NCBI RefSeq assembly: GCF_011386835.1
Contig: NC_088795.1
Span: 16,225,441-16,289,440 of the forward strand
DNA length: 64,000 nucleotides
From: Chrysemys picta bellii
Lineage: Eukaryota; Chordata; Testudines; Emydidae
Direction of reading: 5' to 3'
The notes beneath the pieces were generated by a model. That model did not search any database. It saw nothing but the letters and a program-made list of their open reading frames with translations, and was not told the origin of the DNA. Made by a program: the position numbers and the translations under genes. Below, piece by piece: positions 11,451 to 21,420 of the stretch. The stretch's first letter is position 1, and each line of letters opens with the position of its first letter.

Positions 11451-13180
11451 ATAATCATGATCGTAATTTGTGCCATGCATACAAAAGGAAAGAAGCAAAA
11501 CAAGATCTCAAATAGGACGCAATAAATATTATAGAAGTGTGTTACTCAATATAGTGTGGAGTCTCATTTTCTTTGTAGGTAACATCACAAAAAATCAGTC
11601 TTAATTGAAGTTAGTTTTAAAATAAAAAAGTGCCTTTTTTTAATGACAAATTGGAATTCCATTCTGTCTTTTTTTCAAGACAAAGGACTACCTCTGAGGA
11701 TCTGGCCCCTTATCATGAAGCACTGTACATATTTACATCAGTATAAATATATTAGTATTAAGAACAATCTACTAATGAAGAACTTAATTTCTCATCTTGT
11801 GTGTGTGTGTATATATATTCAAATTACATTAAATTTAAATGTTGAATCATGCAAGATCATATGGAAATGTCATATAAGTGGATGGAAGATAACACAAGTG
11901 ATGAAACAGAATGTAAATGAATAAATAGAAAGCATATATAAAATGAATGAGATCATTGAAATTTCTTACAATCTGGCAATTTCATTGTGGATTTATTTTT
12001 AATTACTTTTAAAATTCTGGTGTTTACAATAAGTAAATACCAAGTTTGTGTGCTTAAGAGGTGACTTTAAGTCTAAAACTATTGCCCAAGGAATAATTGA
12101 GCAGAATATCGAGTGTTTCCAGAACATGTAGCTTTTTAAACAGGAAGAGGTTTTCTTGGATCCAAGCTGGTCACTGTTAACATGTCATTTTACTAGAGAT
12201 GACCCAGAAACAAAATTCCAGATCTGAACTTCTGCTTTTTGCCTATATGTGAACAATCCTGATTCCGAACTTTCCAAAATTTCAGGGGACTTGGATCCGT
12301 GTTCAGCCTCAGTACATTCTGCTTGAGGAAAGTATAAGCTGTGTACGCTGACCTGGCCCATCCCTAGTTTTAATCTGGGTTCCTCAGAAGGTACAGTAGG
12401 GTATTGGTCATAAATTACAACTACAATGTAAACTCATTTGCTTTGTGTGTTACATGGCTAATTTGTTAAGCATCTCCATTATGCATCGTGGTAAACCATT
12501 AAGCTGCTGCTGGACCAAAGGGTAAGACCCCATGTCTAAATTTACCATTAACAACTATTGAACTTTGGAGATCACCACTAACAAGGATAGTGCAATAACA
12601 ATGGCTCAGTTTGTTGCACGCCAGTGGGAAATTCCGCATGTCCACTGAGTTAATGTCACTTACAATTTACAGTGACATTTACTGTCAGCACAGTTCTGCC
12701 TCTGACACAGTTGTTTTTTCTTTTAAAAAAGAAAGAGAGAGATTGGCTCCCAATTAGCCAGATCTTCAAACGCTGCAGACAATAGGAGAAGTTTTTTAAA
12801 GGCATGATATTCAGAAAGGTCAGGCTTTCAGTGAACTAACCTCCACCATTTATAGTATTCATGATGGCTAATGAGCACTTCACTCAGCATGGTAATAAAT
12901 GCTTTATGCAAAGAAAAGATACTCAAACTGAATTTGTTCTGCAGTTACTGTCTGTGGGGAAATAAGTTTTTTCCCTACACATTTGCATTTGGTAGTTTAA
13001 AAGAACCAAACAACCCCCCCAAACCAGCCCAATCTAACACACCGATTCTCAATGAAAACGATCCCAGGAACTGAGTGATTTAAAAGTAGATATTCTGGTG
13101 GTGGATCAGAGAGGTAGGGTTAATGGGAGAAAGGATTAGAGGAGGCAGTAGGGTGGTGGGAAGATGATCTTGTGGTGAAA
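11451..13180. other. AT-rich non-coding stretch
   Basis: No gene seen. A short (GT)n then (AT)n tract lies at about 11799-11818. The stretch is AT-rich throughout, with poly-A and poly-T runs. No repeat that I recognise. Confidence 0.45.
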
Positions 13181-13265
13181 GCAGTGAACTGTAGCCCATG
13201 AAAGCTTATGCTCTAATAAATTTGTTAGTCTCTAAGGTGCCACAAGTACTCCTGTTCTTTTTGAG
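13181..13265 (+). mobile_element. turtle-type interspersed repeat tail
   Basis: 'gtagcccatgaaagcttatg', 'ctctaataaatttgttagtc' and 'taaggtgccacaagtactcc' match a very abundant reptilian interspersed sequence that I remember from turtle assemblies; I am not sure of its class. It ends at about 13265, directly against the MIR-like sequence that follows. Confidence 0.55.
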
Positions 13266-13400
13266 ACTTGAGGGTTCATTTCCTTGTTCTGCAATAGCCA
13301 CCCTATGTGACTTTGGGTGAATCATTTTATTTCTATATTCCCCATCTGTAAAAAAGGAATGACAACACCTCCTTTTCACTGTCCTTTGTCTGTTCAGGCC
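13266..13400 (+). mobile_element. MIR-like SINE fragment
   Basis: Plus-strand core: 'gggttcatttccttgttctg', 'atgtgactttgggtgaatca' (the tgaccttgggcaagtcactt block), and 'ccccatctgtaaaaaaggaa'. Its 5' head is missing or replaced by the preceding repeat. Confidence 0.65.
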
Positions 13401-13567
13401 CCAGTTCTGCAAAGATTTACATACACGCTTAATTTTATGCTCCGTGAGCAATCTCATTGGAAAGCATTGAACAAAGGGACTGCACTCAGGTTACGCCTGC
13501 GTGAATCAGGAGTAATGCTGTTTCTGTTAATTGATGTATGCAGTGCTAAAAGTTTGATAGGCACTAA

Positions 13568-13655
13568 GGGCCAGATTTTTAAAGGCACTTAGGTGCCTAA
13601 CTGCTGTTGATTTCAATGCAATTTAGGTGCCTAAATACCTGTGATAATTTGGCCC
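13568..13655. repeat. palindromic module, subfamily ii
   Basis: Compact and clear: left end 'gggccagatttttaaaggca', right end 'tgataatttggccc', with 'cttaggtgcctaa' and 'tttaggtgcctaaat' mirrored around 'gttgatttcaatgc'. About 88 bp. Confidence 0.7.
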
Positions 13656-14659
13656 TAATACTTACTGTATATCAAAAGTCATCCAGTGGGTAAATAATAA
13701 TATAATTGTGTATTATGCCAGCACCCCCTGTAGGTGGGGTGTTGCTCACACATAAAGGAATGTACATCTCTTGCTCTACAGATCACCAAAAAAAAAAAAG
13801 TACACTGACAAGTAATTCTCCATCACAATCACTGATTCTGCATTTCATAAGACTCACTCCAGTAGAAGTTTTATGTGTGTGAAGTATAGAGGATAACACC
13901 CAAACATAGTTGTAGCAAATTCAGGTAAGTCTCTCTGAATTTCACAGAACGCATTTTATGACAAATGTAAAAGCAGTCAAAAAATTAAAAATCCATCAAT
14001 AATAGAAGGGGAGATCTCCAATAACGAGGCTATTTTTTTTCCCTTCCAAGAAATTGACATTCCCAGGTGAAAAATTCTGCAGGCTTTACAGTATTTCTGA
14101 TTAGGTTTGTTAAACACGCTTATAGCACTAGGTATGAAGCACTTCAGAGCCACTGGTTTTAATTGCAGCCTGACAATAATGACCTATAAAAGGCAAGTAG
14201 AAATCTAGTATTTTATTTCACACCTTGCCGTGTATGCTGAGTAGGGATTGCTCTACTTACAGGGAGCTACAGGAAGTGGAGCAAGTCTTTGTCTAAACCC
14301 ATTCCACAGTTGATGTAAATGTTGCTTGTACTGCTTCTTTTAAGCTACAAATAAAGGTTTTTCTCTTGTTGAAATAAATGCTGCTGCATTAAATGGATTT
14401 ATTTCAACAACAGAAGCTGACTATAATTTTATGGTAATTATAATAGTATGTGAAACCAGACATCAAGGACCAGCTCTAATGGGGCTATGCTGATTTTACA
14501 CCAGCCCTGGCCCTTGGCAACACTTCAGTGGGTTTTAAAGAGCCAGTGAGATGTTTTTTTTCAACCACAAGAAGGCTTTTAGTAGGAAACGTGAACTTTC
14601 ACAAACGTGAATTTTCCTTCCTTTTTGTTTTCTATTCTTTGAGGAAACTTGAGGAATAC
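13656..14659. other. AT-rich non-coding stretch
   Basis: No gene seen. A-run at about 13788-13799. A partial subfamily iv unit lies at about 14468-14530 (ccagctctaatggggctatg, tgattttacaccagccc). Confidence 0.45.
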
Positions 14660-14804
14660 TACACCTCTACCCCGATATAACGGGGGGGGAGCAGGGCTGC
14701 GCACTCCGACGGATCAAAGCAAGTTCGATATAACGCGGTTTCACCTATAACGCGGTAAGATTTTTTGGCTCCCGAGGACAGCGTTATATCGAGGTAGAGG
14801 TGTA
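14660..14804. mobile_element. Tigger/pogo-type MITE
   Basis: A 145-bp element bounded by TA and with near-perfect terminal inverted repeats: left 'tacacctctaccccgatata', right 'tatatcgaggtagaggtgta', one mismatch in the first 20 bp. The interior has 'ttcgatataacgcggtttca' and 'ttggctcccgaggaca'. TA target and this terminus fit the Tc1/mariner superfamily, Tigger branch. No transposase. Both ends are intact. Confidence 0.9.
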
Positions 14805-15780
14805 TGTGCTGATTTTAAGTGCAGTGTTATTTTGCTTTAAAGGTGTCACCTCAGGACGCAGCCTCCTTTGAACGGAAACCAGGAGAAATTTTCTCACGCT
14901 GCTTAGACGTCACTGTTCAAATGAGATGCAGCTACAATTCAAATGAAGATTTAATTGTCATAATTATTATTACTTAAAGCCCTGTTTGCCTTCTCTCTTC
15001 TCCACCTCCAATACTTATAATGTTGGTTTCCACAAATGAGTAGCTGGCCACCTCAAAGGAACGTGCAGCTCTCTCATCAGGAGAGTGGCAACAAACCTGA
15101 TGAACTGCAGACTGTCTTTCTGACAAACAGCATTTCTCCTCATCTGTGTCACATCAGGCCTGTTGGAGAGTAAAGGGGCACGCCGGCCATTGAGGGGAGG
15201 AGGGTTGGGCCCGCAGGCATTGGGTGAAATCCTGTCCCCTTCATTTGCTATCAATAGAGCCCGGATTTCACAAAAAAATGGGAGAGGAATGATTGAAATG
15301 GCTGAGTGTAACTCCCTGCAAGACTTTGGATGAAGCTTGCTGGGGGACAAGATGAATACTGGAGGGAAGGGAAGGCCACCCTTGGAAAAATACAGATGTC
15401 CTCACATTGAAACTATAGCAACAAAATTACCCTACTCCCCTATTTTTTATAGTTGTTGCTTCTATTCAATGCAATATGTTGTTTTTATTTAGAAAGTTGG
15501 GAGAGAAGGGGGGAACCAACCTGTTTAAGAATGAGCTTTGAGTTGTTCCATCTGTGGACTTTTAGTTTTGTCATAAAAACACAGAATCCTGGCAGAAAGC
15601 TTGTTTCCAACTGGCTACTTCTATCATCTTGTCTGGAAGCTGGTTAACGAAGTGTGGCATTTACAACGAAAGCAAAAACTTCATTTATGAAACTAGTAGT
15701 GTTTGCCCAATTCTTTGACCATCTGCTTTTGTTGACAACCACCTCTCTTTGTTGTGCCAAAGTTCTTTTGGCTTCTACAA
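14805..15780. other. non-coding stretch, no gene seen
   Basis: No recognised repeat or gene. A 111-codon minus frame at 15015-15350 has no domain. Confidence 0.4.
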
Positions 15781-15800
15781 ACTTGTGTGTGTGTGTGTGT
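15781..15800. repeat. (GT)n microsatellite
   Basis: A short GT dinucleotide run of about eight units directly to the left of the segment that is copied in inverted form at 16716-16755. Confidence 0.9.
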
Positions 15801-15832
15801 TTAGGCCTGCACGTTCTTGGTAAAATTACAAG
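15793..15832 (+). repeat. donor arm of a 40-bp inverted repeat
   Basis: The reverse complement of this segment occurs at 16716-16755 with 39 of 40 bases matching; the inner 32 bases (15801-15832) match perfectly. The unit contains 'ttaggcctgcacgttcttgg'. The sequence is continuous with its surroundings here, while the other copy sits between two unrelated repeats, so this is the likely donor. Confidence 0.9.
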
Positions 15833-16620
15833 CAGTTATCACTTGGGAACTGGATTACCAAAAGATCGGTAGTGGGAAATGCAGAGTTTTTAAAGTCTAA
15901 GGCACCAGTTCAACTCCAGCCCTAGTTGGTAATCACCAAAATGTTTCACCGTTTGATGATGTTTCTGGATCAATCTGGTAGTTTCGCCCCTATTTCCAGT
16001 GCTTACATACCTGCTTAGCAAAAAACAAAACAAAACAAAAACCACCGTAACACTTTTTGTCTTGATGAGGAGGCCAAGGTTTGAATGAGCGCGAAGACTG
16101 AACTCTTCTCTTCAGGTATTCCTTTGAGCTGGGATGAGGCACATGGAATGGGGTGGCATGAGGAAGCTTGCACGTCTGTCTCACATTTGCTCTGTATTAT
16201 AGAGGATGTTTCTCTTTGGGGCTGCTAATCTAAATCCTTTCTCCAGTAGCAAATTCTCACTCTATGAAATACATAGTTTTGGTGGAGAAATCCAGAAGAT
16301 TATGGAATTCGGGAAACAGCATGGAAGAATAAAGTGGCAACTAATATTATTGGTGCAAGCTAAAGCCCAGACTGAAGTATTCAGAATACAACACTCTCTG
16401 CAGAATTCCAGCATATTGCAGTAATGGTGAGTGAACCCCAAGAAGTCTGGGCTTGTTTCCTCATGGCAGTCAGGCAAACCTGAGCTCTTCTCGGCATGCA
16501 AAGGACCAGATTCATAAGAGAACAGCCAACTTCCCACCACTAATACTCCTGGAAAGAGTTCTTAAACTGCAAGTTTATCTAGGGTGACTTCAGTGGTTTA
16601 TTGTGTGCCTCTACTGTTAT
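15833..16620. other. non-coding stretch, no gene seen
   Basis: No recognised element; an A/C-rich simple tract (aaaacaaaacaaaac) lies at about 16021-16042. Confidence 0.4.
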
Positions 16621-16719
16621 GCTGTTCTGGGATGGTCTTGTGGTTAGGGAACTAGACTAGGATTGAAGACATCTGCTGTCGGTTCCCAGATCTGCCCCAA
16701 ACTTTCTGCCTGACTCTTG
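16621..16719 (+). mobile_element. MIR-like SINE, 5' part
   Basis: 'cttgtggttagggaactaga', 'ctaggattgaagacatctg', 'ggttcccagatctgccccaa' and 'tgcctgactcttg' follow the head and start of the core of MIR-type SINEs. Similarity stops abruptly at 16716-16719, where the inverted 40-bp copy begins. The 'cttg' at the join fits both sequences. Confidence 0.65.
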
Positions 16720-16755
16720 TAATTTTACCAAGAACGTGCAGGCCTAAATACACAC
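16716..16755 (-). repeat. inserted arm of a 40-bp inverted repeat (filler)
   Basis: Inverted copy of 15793-15832, 39 of 40 bases identical. It lies exactly between a broken MIR-like SINE on its left and the truncated end of a Harbinger element on its right, as expected for templated filler at a repair junction. Confidence 0.85.
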
Positions 16756-17722
16756 CAGTAACTATTGTTTTGAAACCATGCATTTTTTATTAATAAAAAA
16801 AAATGAAATAACGGACAAGGTAGGCTGGGGGAGGAGGGAAGGACAAGGCCACATTGCTTATTTTAGCCACACTAAAAATCAAACTGTTTGAATGACAGCT
16901 TTCTGTTGCTTGGGCCATCCTCTGTAGTGGAGTGGCTGGGTGCCCGGAGCCTCCCTCCCTCCCCCCACTCCCCCGTGTTCTTGGGCGTCTGGGTGAGGAG
17001 ACTATGGAACATGGGGAGGAGGTTAGGCAGTTATACAGTGGATGCAGCAGGGGTCTGTGCTCTTGTTGGCTTTTCTGCAGCTCCAACAGACGCTTCATCA
17101 TGTCCGTTTGCTCCCCCATTAGCCTCAGCATCGCGTCCTGCCTCCGCTCTTCGCAATCACTTAATTATTTCCTGGCCTCTGCTACTGAATGCCTCCATGC
17201 ATTAAGTTGTGCCCTATCAGTGCGGAAGGACTGCATGAGCTCGGAAAACATGGAATCGCAAGTGCGTTTTTTTCGCCTTCTAATCTGCGATAACTTCAGG
17301 GACGGAGATGATAAGGGGAGCGTAGAAACATTCTATGCTCTACGATTCTGGGGGGACTGCATGGTCACCTGTGCTGCTGAGTTCGCCACGCTGACCAAAC
17401 AGGAAATGAAATTCAAAAGTTCCAGGGGCTTTTCCTGTGTACCTGGCTAGTGCATCGGAGTTCAAAGTGCTGTCCACACACCACAACGGAGCATTCTGGG
17501 ATAGCTCCCAGAGACCAATACCGTCGATTTGCGTCTGCACTATCCCAAATTTGACCCAGCAAGGTCGATTTTAGCACTACTTCCCTCGTTGGGGAGGAGC
17601 ACAGAAGTCGATTTTAAGAGCCCTTTAGGTCGACGGAACGGGGTTGGTTGTGTGGACTCAGTCATTTTTAAATCGACCTAACGCGGCTAAATTTGACCTA
17701 ACCCCGTAGTGTAGACCAGGGC
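16756..17722 (-). mobile_element. Harbinger (PIF) element, truncated, internally deleted
   Basis: Minus-strand element. The outer end at 17722 reads in reverse 'gccctggtctacactacggg' followed by the 'ttaggtcaaatttagccgcg' region and is followed by TTA (17723-17725), the Harbinger target. Inside it are the 'cgaccttgctgggtcaaatt' region and the tail of a Myb/SANT-type ORF. The other end has no inverted terminus: it stops near 16756 against the inverted filler, so about half the element is missing, including any transposase. Confidence 0.75.
16790..17131 (-). pseudogene. Harbinger-encoded Myb/SANT-like protein, C-terminal relic
   Basis: A 113-codon minus-strand frame. Residues about 1-30 (MLRLMGEQTDMMKRLLEL) match the coiled C-terminal part of the trihelix/Myb-SANT DNA-binding accessory protein carried by Harbinger transposons, and residues about 38-55 give the Ser/Pro-Arg stretch SSPRRPRTRG that ends these proteins. 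After that the frame runs into non-homologous sequence. The N-terminal DNA-binding trihelix expected upstream (above 17131) is absent, so this is a broken copy. In active elements the protein helps carry the transposase to the nucleus and to the element ends. Genome annotation often mislabels such copies as host genes. The 172-codon plus-strand frame at 16932-17450 is its antisense shadow. Confidence 0.7.
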
Positions 17723-17751
17723 TTAGTCTCTTTGTGATTCAGTTCCTTGAG

Positions 17752-17860
17752 CCTCTTTGAAGCAGGGGATGTCTCTTATTCTGTACTGGGCCTCCCACAA
17801 TGGGGCCCTGGTCTTAGTCAGGGCTTTAGTGGTACTGTAATAATATCAACAGGACTATTG
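17752..17860 (+). repeat. MIR/L3-type repeat tail
   Basis: 'gaagcaggggatgtctctta', 'ttctgtactgggcctcccac', 'aatggggccctggtcttagt' and 'tggtactgtaataat' keep the order of the tail family. It starts 30 bp after the Harbinger end. Confidence 0.55.
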
Positions 17861-18694
17861 TGAGCTGCAAATGTTAACAGTGAAACACGTCAGTGTTTAT
17901 ACTTACACCAAATCAATCACCTGATGCTGTTTAATTAATGAGAATCCTCTCTACCCCTTCTCTCCCCGACAGGAGCACACGCGTTGTAGATATGAACCGG
18001 CATTTAGAAATGTACACTTTCTGCACTGTTTTCCCATTCATTTTTTCCCCATCAGTGGCTTCAGAGCTCTGGTTTAGCACAAGGCTGGGCTTGAATAACA
18101 GAGATAATCTCAGAGAGCAGCCAAACAAGGCTAACAAATTTCCTGACGAGGATGCACTATGCCAGCTCCATCCATCCAGCTGAATTTGCATTGTGCGTGT
18201 AAATAGCTGTATGTCATGGCCCACTTCTACCCTGCATGGAGTCATTTATTTAATAACTCAGTTCACGGACATTAGAAGATAACTGTGCAATGTTTCATAT
18301 TGCTCAAGACAAATAAGAAATCAAAAGAGGGCAGCTTTTAAAAAAGTAGATTTCCCCCATCGCCTTGCCCTAACTCTTTCAATGCTCGCATAGCAATCAT
18401 TCCTGAAGTGTGAAACATACAGCATTTGTATTAGCAATGGGAAATATATGGAGCACTGCATGTCGCAGTACGTTTGCTGACAGCGTTGACTACTGAGACG
18501 GCCTTTTAAAAAGATCAGCTTTTTCCTCTGTGATGTCTAGTATTGGAATTGGTTATTAAACTGCAGTTAGATATCCATTTCAATCATGTGACCCAGCATT
18601 TTAAGACTGCTTAAAACACGGGATATTTAGAAACACTCTGGAGAGAAGAGCTAACACAATAAGTAAGACAGTAAGAATTGTTTTGACCTCGCAG
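17861..18694. other. non-repetitive stretch, no gene seen
   Basis: No repeat recognised. The portion 18280-18560 is AT-rich and looks unlike the flanking repeats. It could be constrained non-coding DNA, but nothing here proves it. Confidence 0.35.
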
Positions 18695-18817
18695 TGAAGG
18701 TTTTCAGAAGCAACTAGTGATTTTGGGTGCATCAGTTTCTGAGTTCCCAAGGAGCTATCTCAAAGGGGTCTAGTTTTAGAACAGTGCTGAGCACTCACCC
18801 TCTGAAAATTGGGCCCC
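18695..18817. repeat. palindromic module, subfamily ii
   Basis: Ends 'gaaggttttcagaagcaact' and 'ctctgaaaattgggccc'. The inside has 'gctgagcactcaccc' facing the left arm. About 123 bp and diverged. Confidence 0.5.
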
Positions 18818-19114
18818 TTTCACATGTGGCAAGGAAGGCACCCAGAATGGGAGGAATCTAAAATCACTAGCCACTTTCGAAAATATTTGCCGAGGCATGT
18901 GTGGAAAAAATGCATGTGTAATTTCTGTGGTTTAATTGCATGAATGGTCTTTGAGTCAGGTGATTGCACATGCTAATTAGGAACAGAATGCAATTACATG
19001 AGTTGTGCGTGCACTCCTAGCAAAGGCTAGTGCAACAGTACAGTTGAATCCTTTTAAATCTAAATCAAACCATTTATAAAATGCACAAATATGGCTCTGG
19101 GAGACTCTCTATTA

Positions 19115-19200
19115 TGCTGAGGAAGGGAAGTGGTGGAAGCTCTGTCACTTGAAATCTTTAAAACCAGGCTGATTTGAAGCACTACATGATGTAAGCCTAA
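19115..19200 (+). mobile_element. CR1 LINE fragment
   Basis: 'gctgaggaagggaagtggtg', 'ctgtcacttgaaatctttaa' and 'aaccaggctgatttgaagca' follow the CR1 3' UTR order (…ggtggaatctcc…gaggttttc…aggct). Short, with both ends missing. Confidence 0.5.
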
Positions 19201-19242
19201 AGTGAAGGTCCTAAATGCTTATATAGGCATATAAATAGCTGG

Positions 19243-19333
19243 CTTGATTTTTGAAAGCGTTGAACACCTAACATCTCCCATTGACCTCACTTGGAGCTGG
19301 GGCATTCAACAGTTTTGACAATCTGGAGCCTAA
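19243..19333. repeat. palindromic module, subfamily ii
   Basis: Ends 'gatttttgaaagcgttgaac' and 'gttttgacaatctggagcc', with centre 'cccattgacctcacttggag' and 'cattcaacag' mirrored by 'gttgaacacc'. Confidence 0.55.
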
Positions 19334-20169
19334 TTTGCGGGGGGAGGGGCTAGTTTTGGATAAACTGACCATAATGTATTTCATGGCCTTAAAAAATCTC
19401 AGCAACCAGCATTCAGGAGCCACCTTAAATATCAAACTCCTGAAGTATTGATAAGCAGATTTTTGATGCTTTAAAGAGCTATTATTATGGACAACAGGGT
19501 GAAATTCACTCCACCTACGCAAAGGCTGATGATTTGGGCTCTATGCCTGGGGTGTTTGGAGAGTTCGGCGAGATGAAATCTGCTCTCTCAAACCGAGGTC
19601 AGGATGTGGTGATGCTGTGACCTGCCCCCACTGCCTCAGTTGCTATTCCACTCAATCGACAAGATCCTCCACCCAAATTGTGGAGGTTGCTGGGGGATAA
19701 CAGCCACATAAACGTAGATCTGTGGCCTTTCCCCCCATCTCATCCCTGTTTTCCCTTCATAGTAGCCAGAGTTGGTTACGAATTTTTCATTTGAACCTTT
19801 TTTTTGGTATGTATAAAAAAAAAATAACTTTTTTGACAAAATGGACATTTTTCTTTCTAACATTTCTGATCTCAGAATTTTCTGTTCAGCTTTTTATCAG
19901 AAGTTTAATTTTATTTTCATTTTTCAAAAACCTATAAAGGTCGGGAAAAATGTACATGAAAATAAAAAATATTAATTTCTAAATCTGTTTTTTTTTTTAC
20001 CAGTTCTAATTGTGGCCTTCGGCCCTAGTCTAAGCAGAACCAGTTAAAGATCCTTGCTGCAGTGCATGTAGGTTGTTCAAACACCTGGTTTGCTCGCAGC
20101 CCCCAGTGTAGCCCCTTAAGTTGTCCTTCTGCAGTGTGGTGGAATTTCACTCATGGTGAATAGAGATGG

Positions 20170-20240
20170 GAGGGATTTATTCTGCGTATGACTCCATTGA
20201 TTTCAGTGGAGTTGCACTAAAGATGAGTTCACCCTGCTGT
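20170..20240. repeat. palindromic module, unassigned (partial)
   Basis: Contains the shared centre 'actccattgatttcagtgga' followed by 'gttgcactaaagatg'. Arms are short and the subfamily is unclear (iv-like). Confidence 0.4.
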
Positions 20241-20554
20241 TTCTAAAATTCAGAAGTCTGCTGTGCCTCGGCAGAGTTCGTTTACCTATGCAGCAGTACA
20301 GAAAAGATCTTTAATGTCCCGTAAGACTGTGAGCAATCAGTTTGACTGGAAATAAATGGCAATACTTTTCACTACACTTTAACGTCAGCGTTGCTCAACC
20401 TTTGGATAGCACTTTCCTGGGAACCATGCTGTTTTATACCAATCACTTCTTATTTGCAAACATCAATGAAGTGGATGAAACCTCTCCTAGGTTACGTCTC
20501 TCGGCAAATGAAAGTTAAAAGCACTTAGGGGTCAAGCGCAAAGAGCGGCTAGTG

Positions 20555-21034
20555 CAGGGGTAGGCAACCTATGGCACGCGTGCCAAAGGTGGCACGCGAG
20601 CTGATTTTCAGTGGCAGGGCCACCCAGAGGATTCAGGGGTCCTGGGGCAAAACAATTTCGGGGGTTCCTTCCATAAAAAAAAGTTGCAATACTATAGAAT
20701 ACTATATTCTCGTGGGGGCCCCTGCGGGGCCTGGGGCAAATTGCCCCACTTGCCCCCCCCTTCTGGGCAGCCCTGTTCAGTGGCACTCACACTGCCCAGG
20801 TCCTGGCCACCGGTCCGGGGGGCTCTGCATTTTAATTTAATTTTAAATGAAGCTTCTTAAACATTTAAAAAACCTTATTTACTTTACATACAACACTAGT
20901 TTAGTTATATATTATAGACTTATAGAAAGAGACCTTCTAAAAATGTTAAAATGTATTACTGGCACACGAAACCTTAAATTAGAGTGAATAAATGAAGAGT
21001 CGGCACACCACTTCTGAAAGGTTGCCGACCCCTG
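20555..21034. mobile_element. hAT-type non-autonomous transposon, copy B
   Basis: Second copy of the family at 2039-2348. Ends are 'caggggtaggcaacctatgg' and 'aaaggttgccgacccctg', flanked by 8-bp duplications ggctagtg (20547-20554) and ggctagta (21035-21042), 7 of 8 matching. It is 480 bp because another hAT unit has inserted into it (20615-20775). Without the insert it is about the size of copy A. The lower divergence of its target duplication suggests a later insertion than copy A. Confidence 0.92.
20615..20775. mobile_element. hAT-type element nested in copy B
   Basis: A 161-bp unit with ends 'cagggccacccagagg' and 'cttctgggcagccctg' (imperfect inverted repeats) and a perfect 8-bp duplication ttcagtgg at 20607-20614 and 20776-20783. 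The duplicated octamer is part of the host element's own sequence, so this insertion is later. The interior has 'cctggggcaaaacaatttcg' and the facing 'cctggggcaaattgcccc'. Confidence 0.93.
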
Positions 21035-21310
21035 GGCTAGTATTTCCTGTATCGTCTTTTACCAGAGTTGGGGATTGATGTGTGAAAAGGGGACATGGAA
21101 GAAAAGGAGGGATGGGAGTGGGGACAAAAGAGGAGAAATAAAGGAAAAGAGAGAAGTGCAAGAGGGTAGGAATGGAGCCTAGAGAACAGTTCATATTCTG
21201 GTGCACTGATACCACGGCTTATGATGCTCACCAGTATTGTCTCACTGTCTCTTCCACTCCCCCATTGATCTATCTGTAGCCATCTGTTGTCTATCGTCTT
21301 ATGTTTCTAT

Positions 21311-21420
21311 TGTAAGCTCTTTGGGGCAGGGACCAGCTTTTCGTTTTATTTGTACAGTGCCTAGCATGATGGGGTCCTTGTCGATGACTCCGAGGCACCA
21401 GGGTCATACAAATAAAGAAA
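21311..21420 (+). repeat. MIR/L3-type repeat tail
   Basis: A clear copy: 'attgtaagctctttggggca', 'gggaccagcttttcgtttta', 'tttgtacagtgcctagcatg', 'atggggtccttgtcgatgac', ending 'atacaaataaagaaa'. The best-preserved tail in the window. Confidence 0.65.

Noticed and set aside
16932..17450. 172-codon plus-strand frame
   Set aside because: It lies antisense to the Harbinger Myb/SANT relic and its translation has no domain; it is a shadow of transposon sequence.
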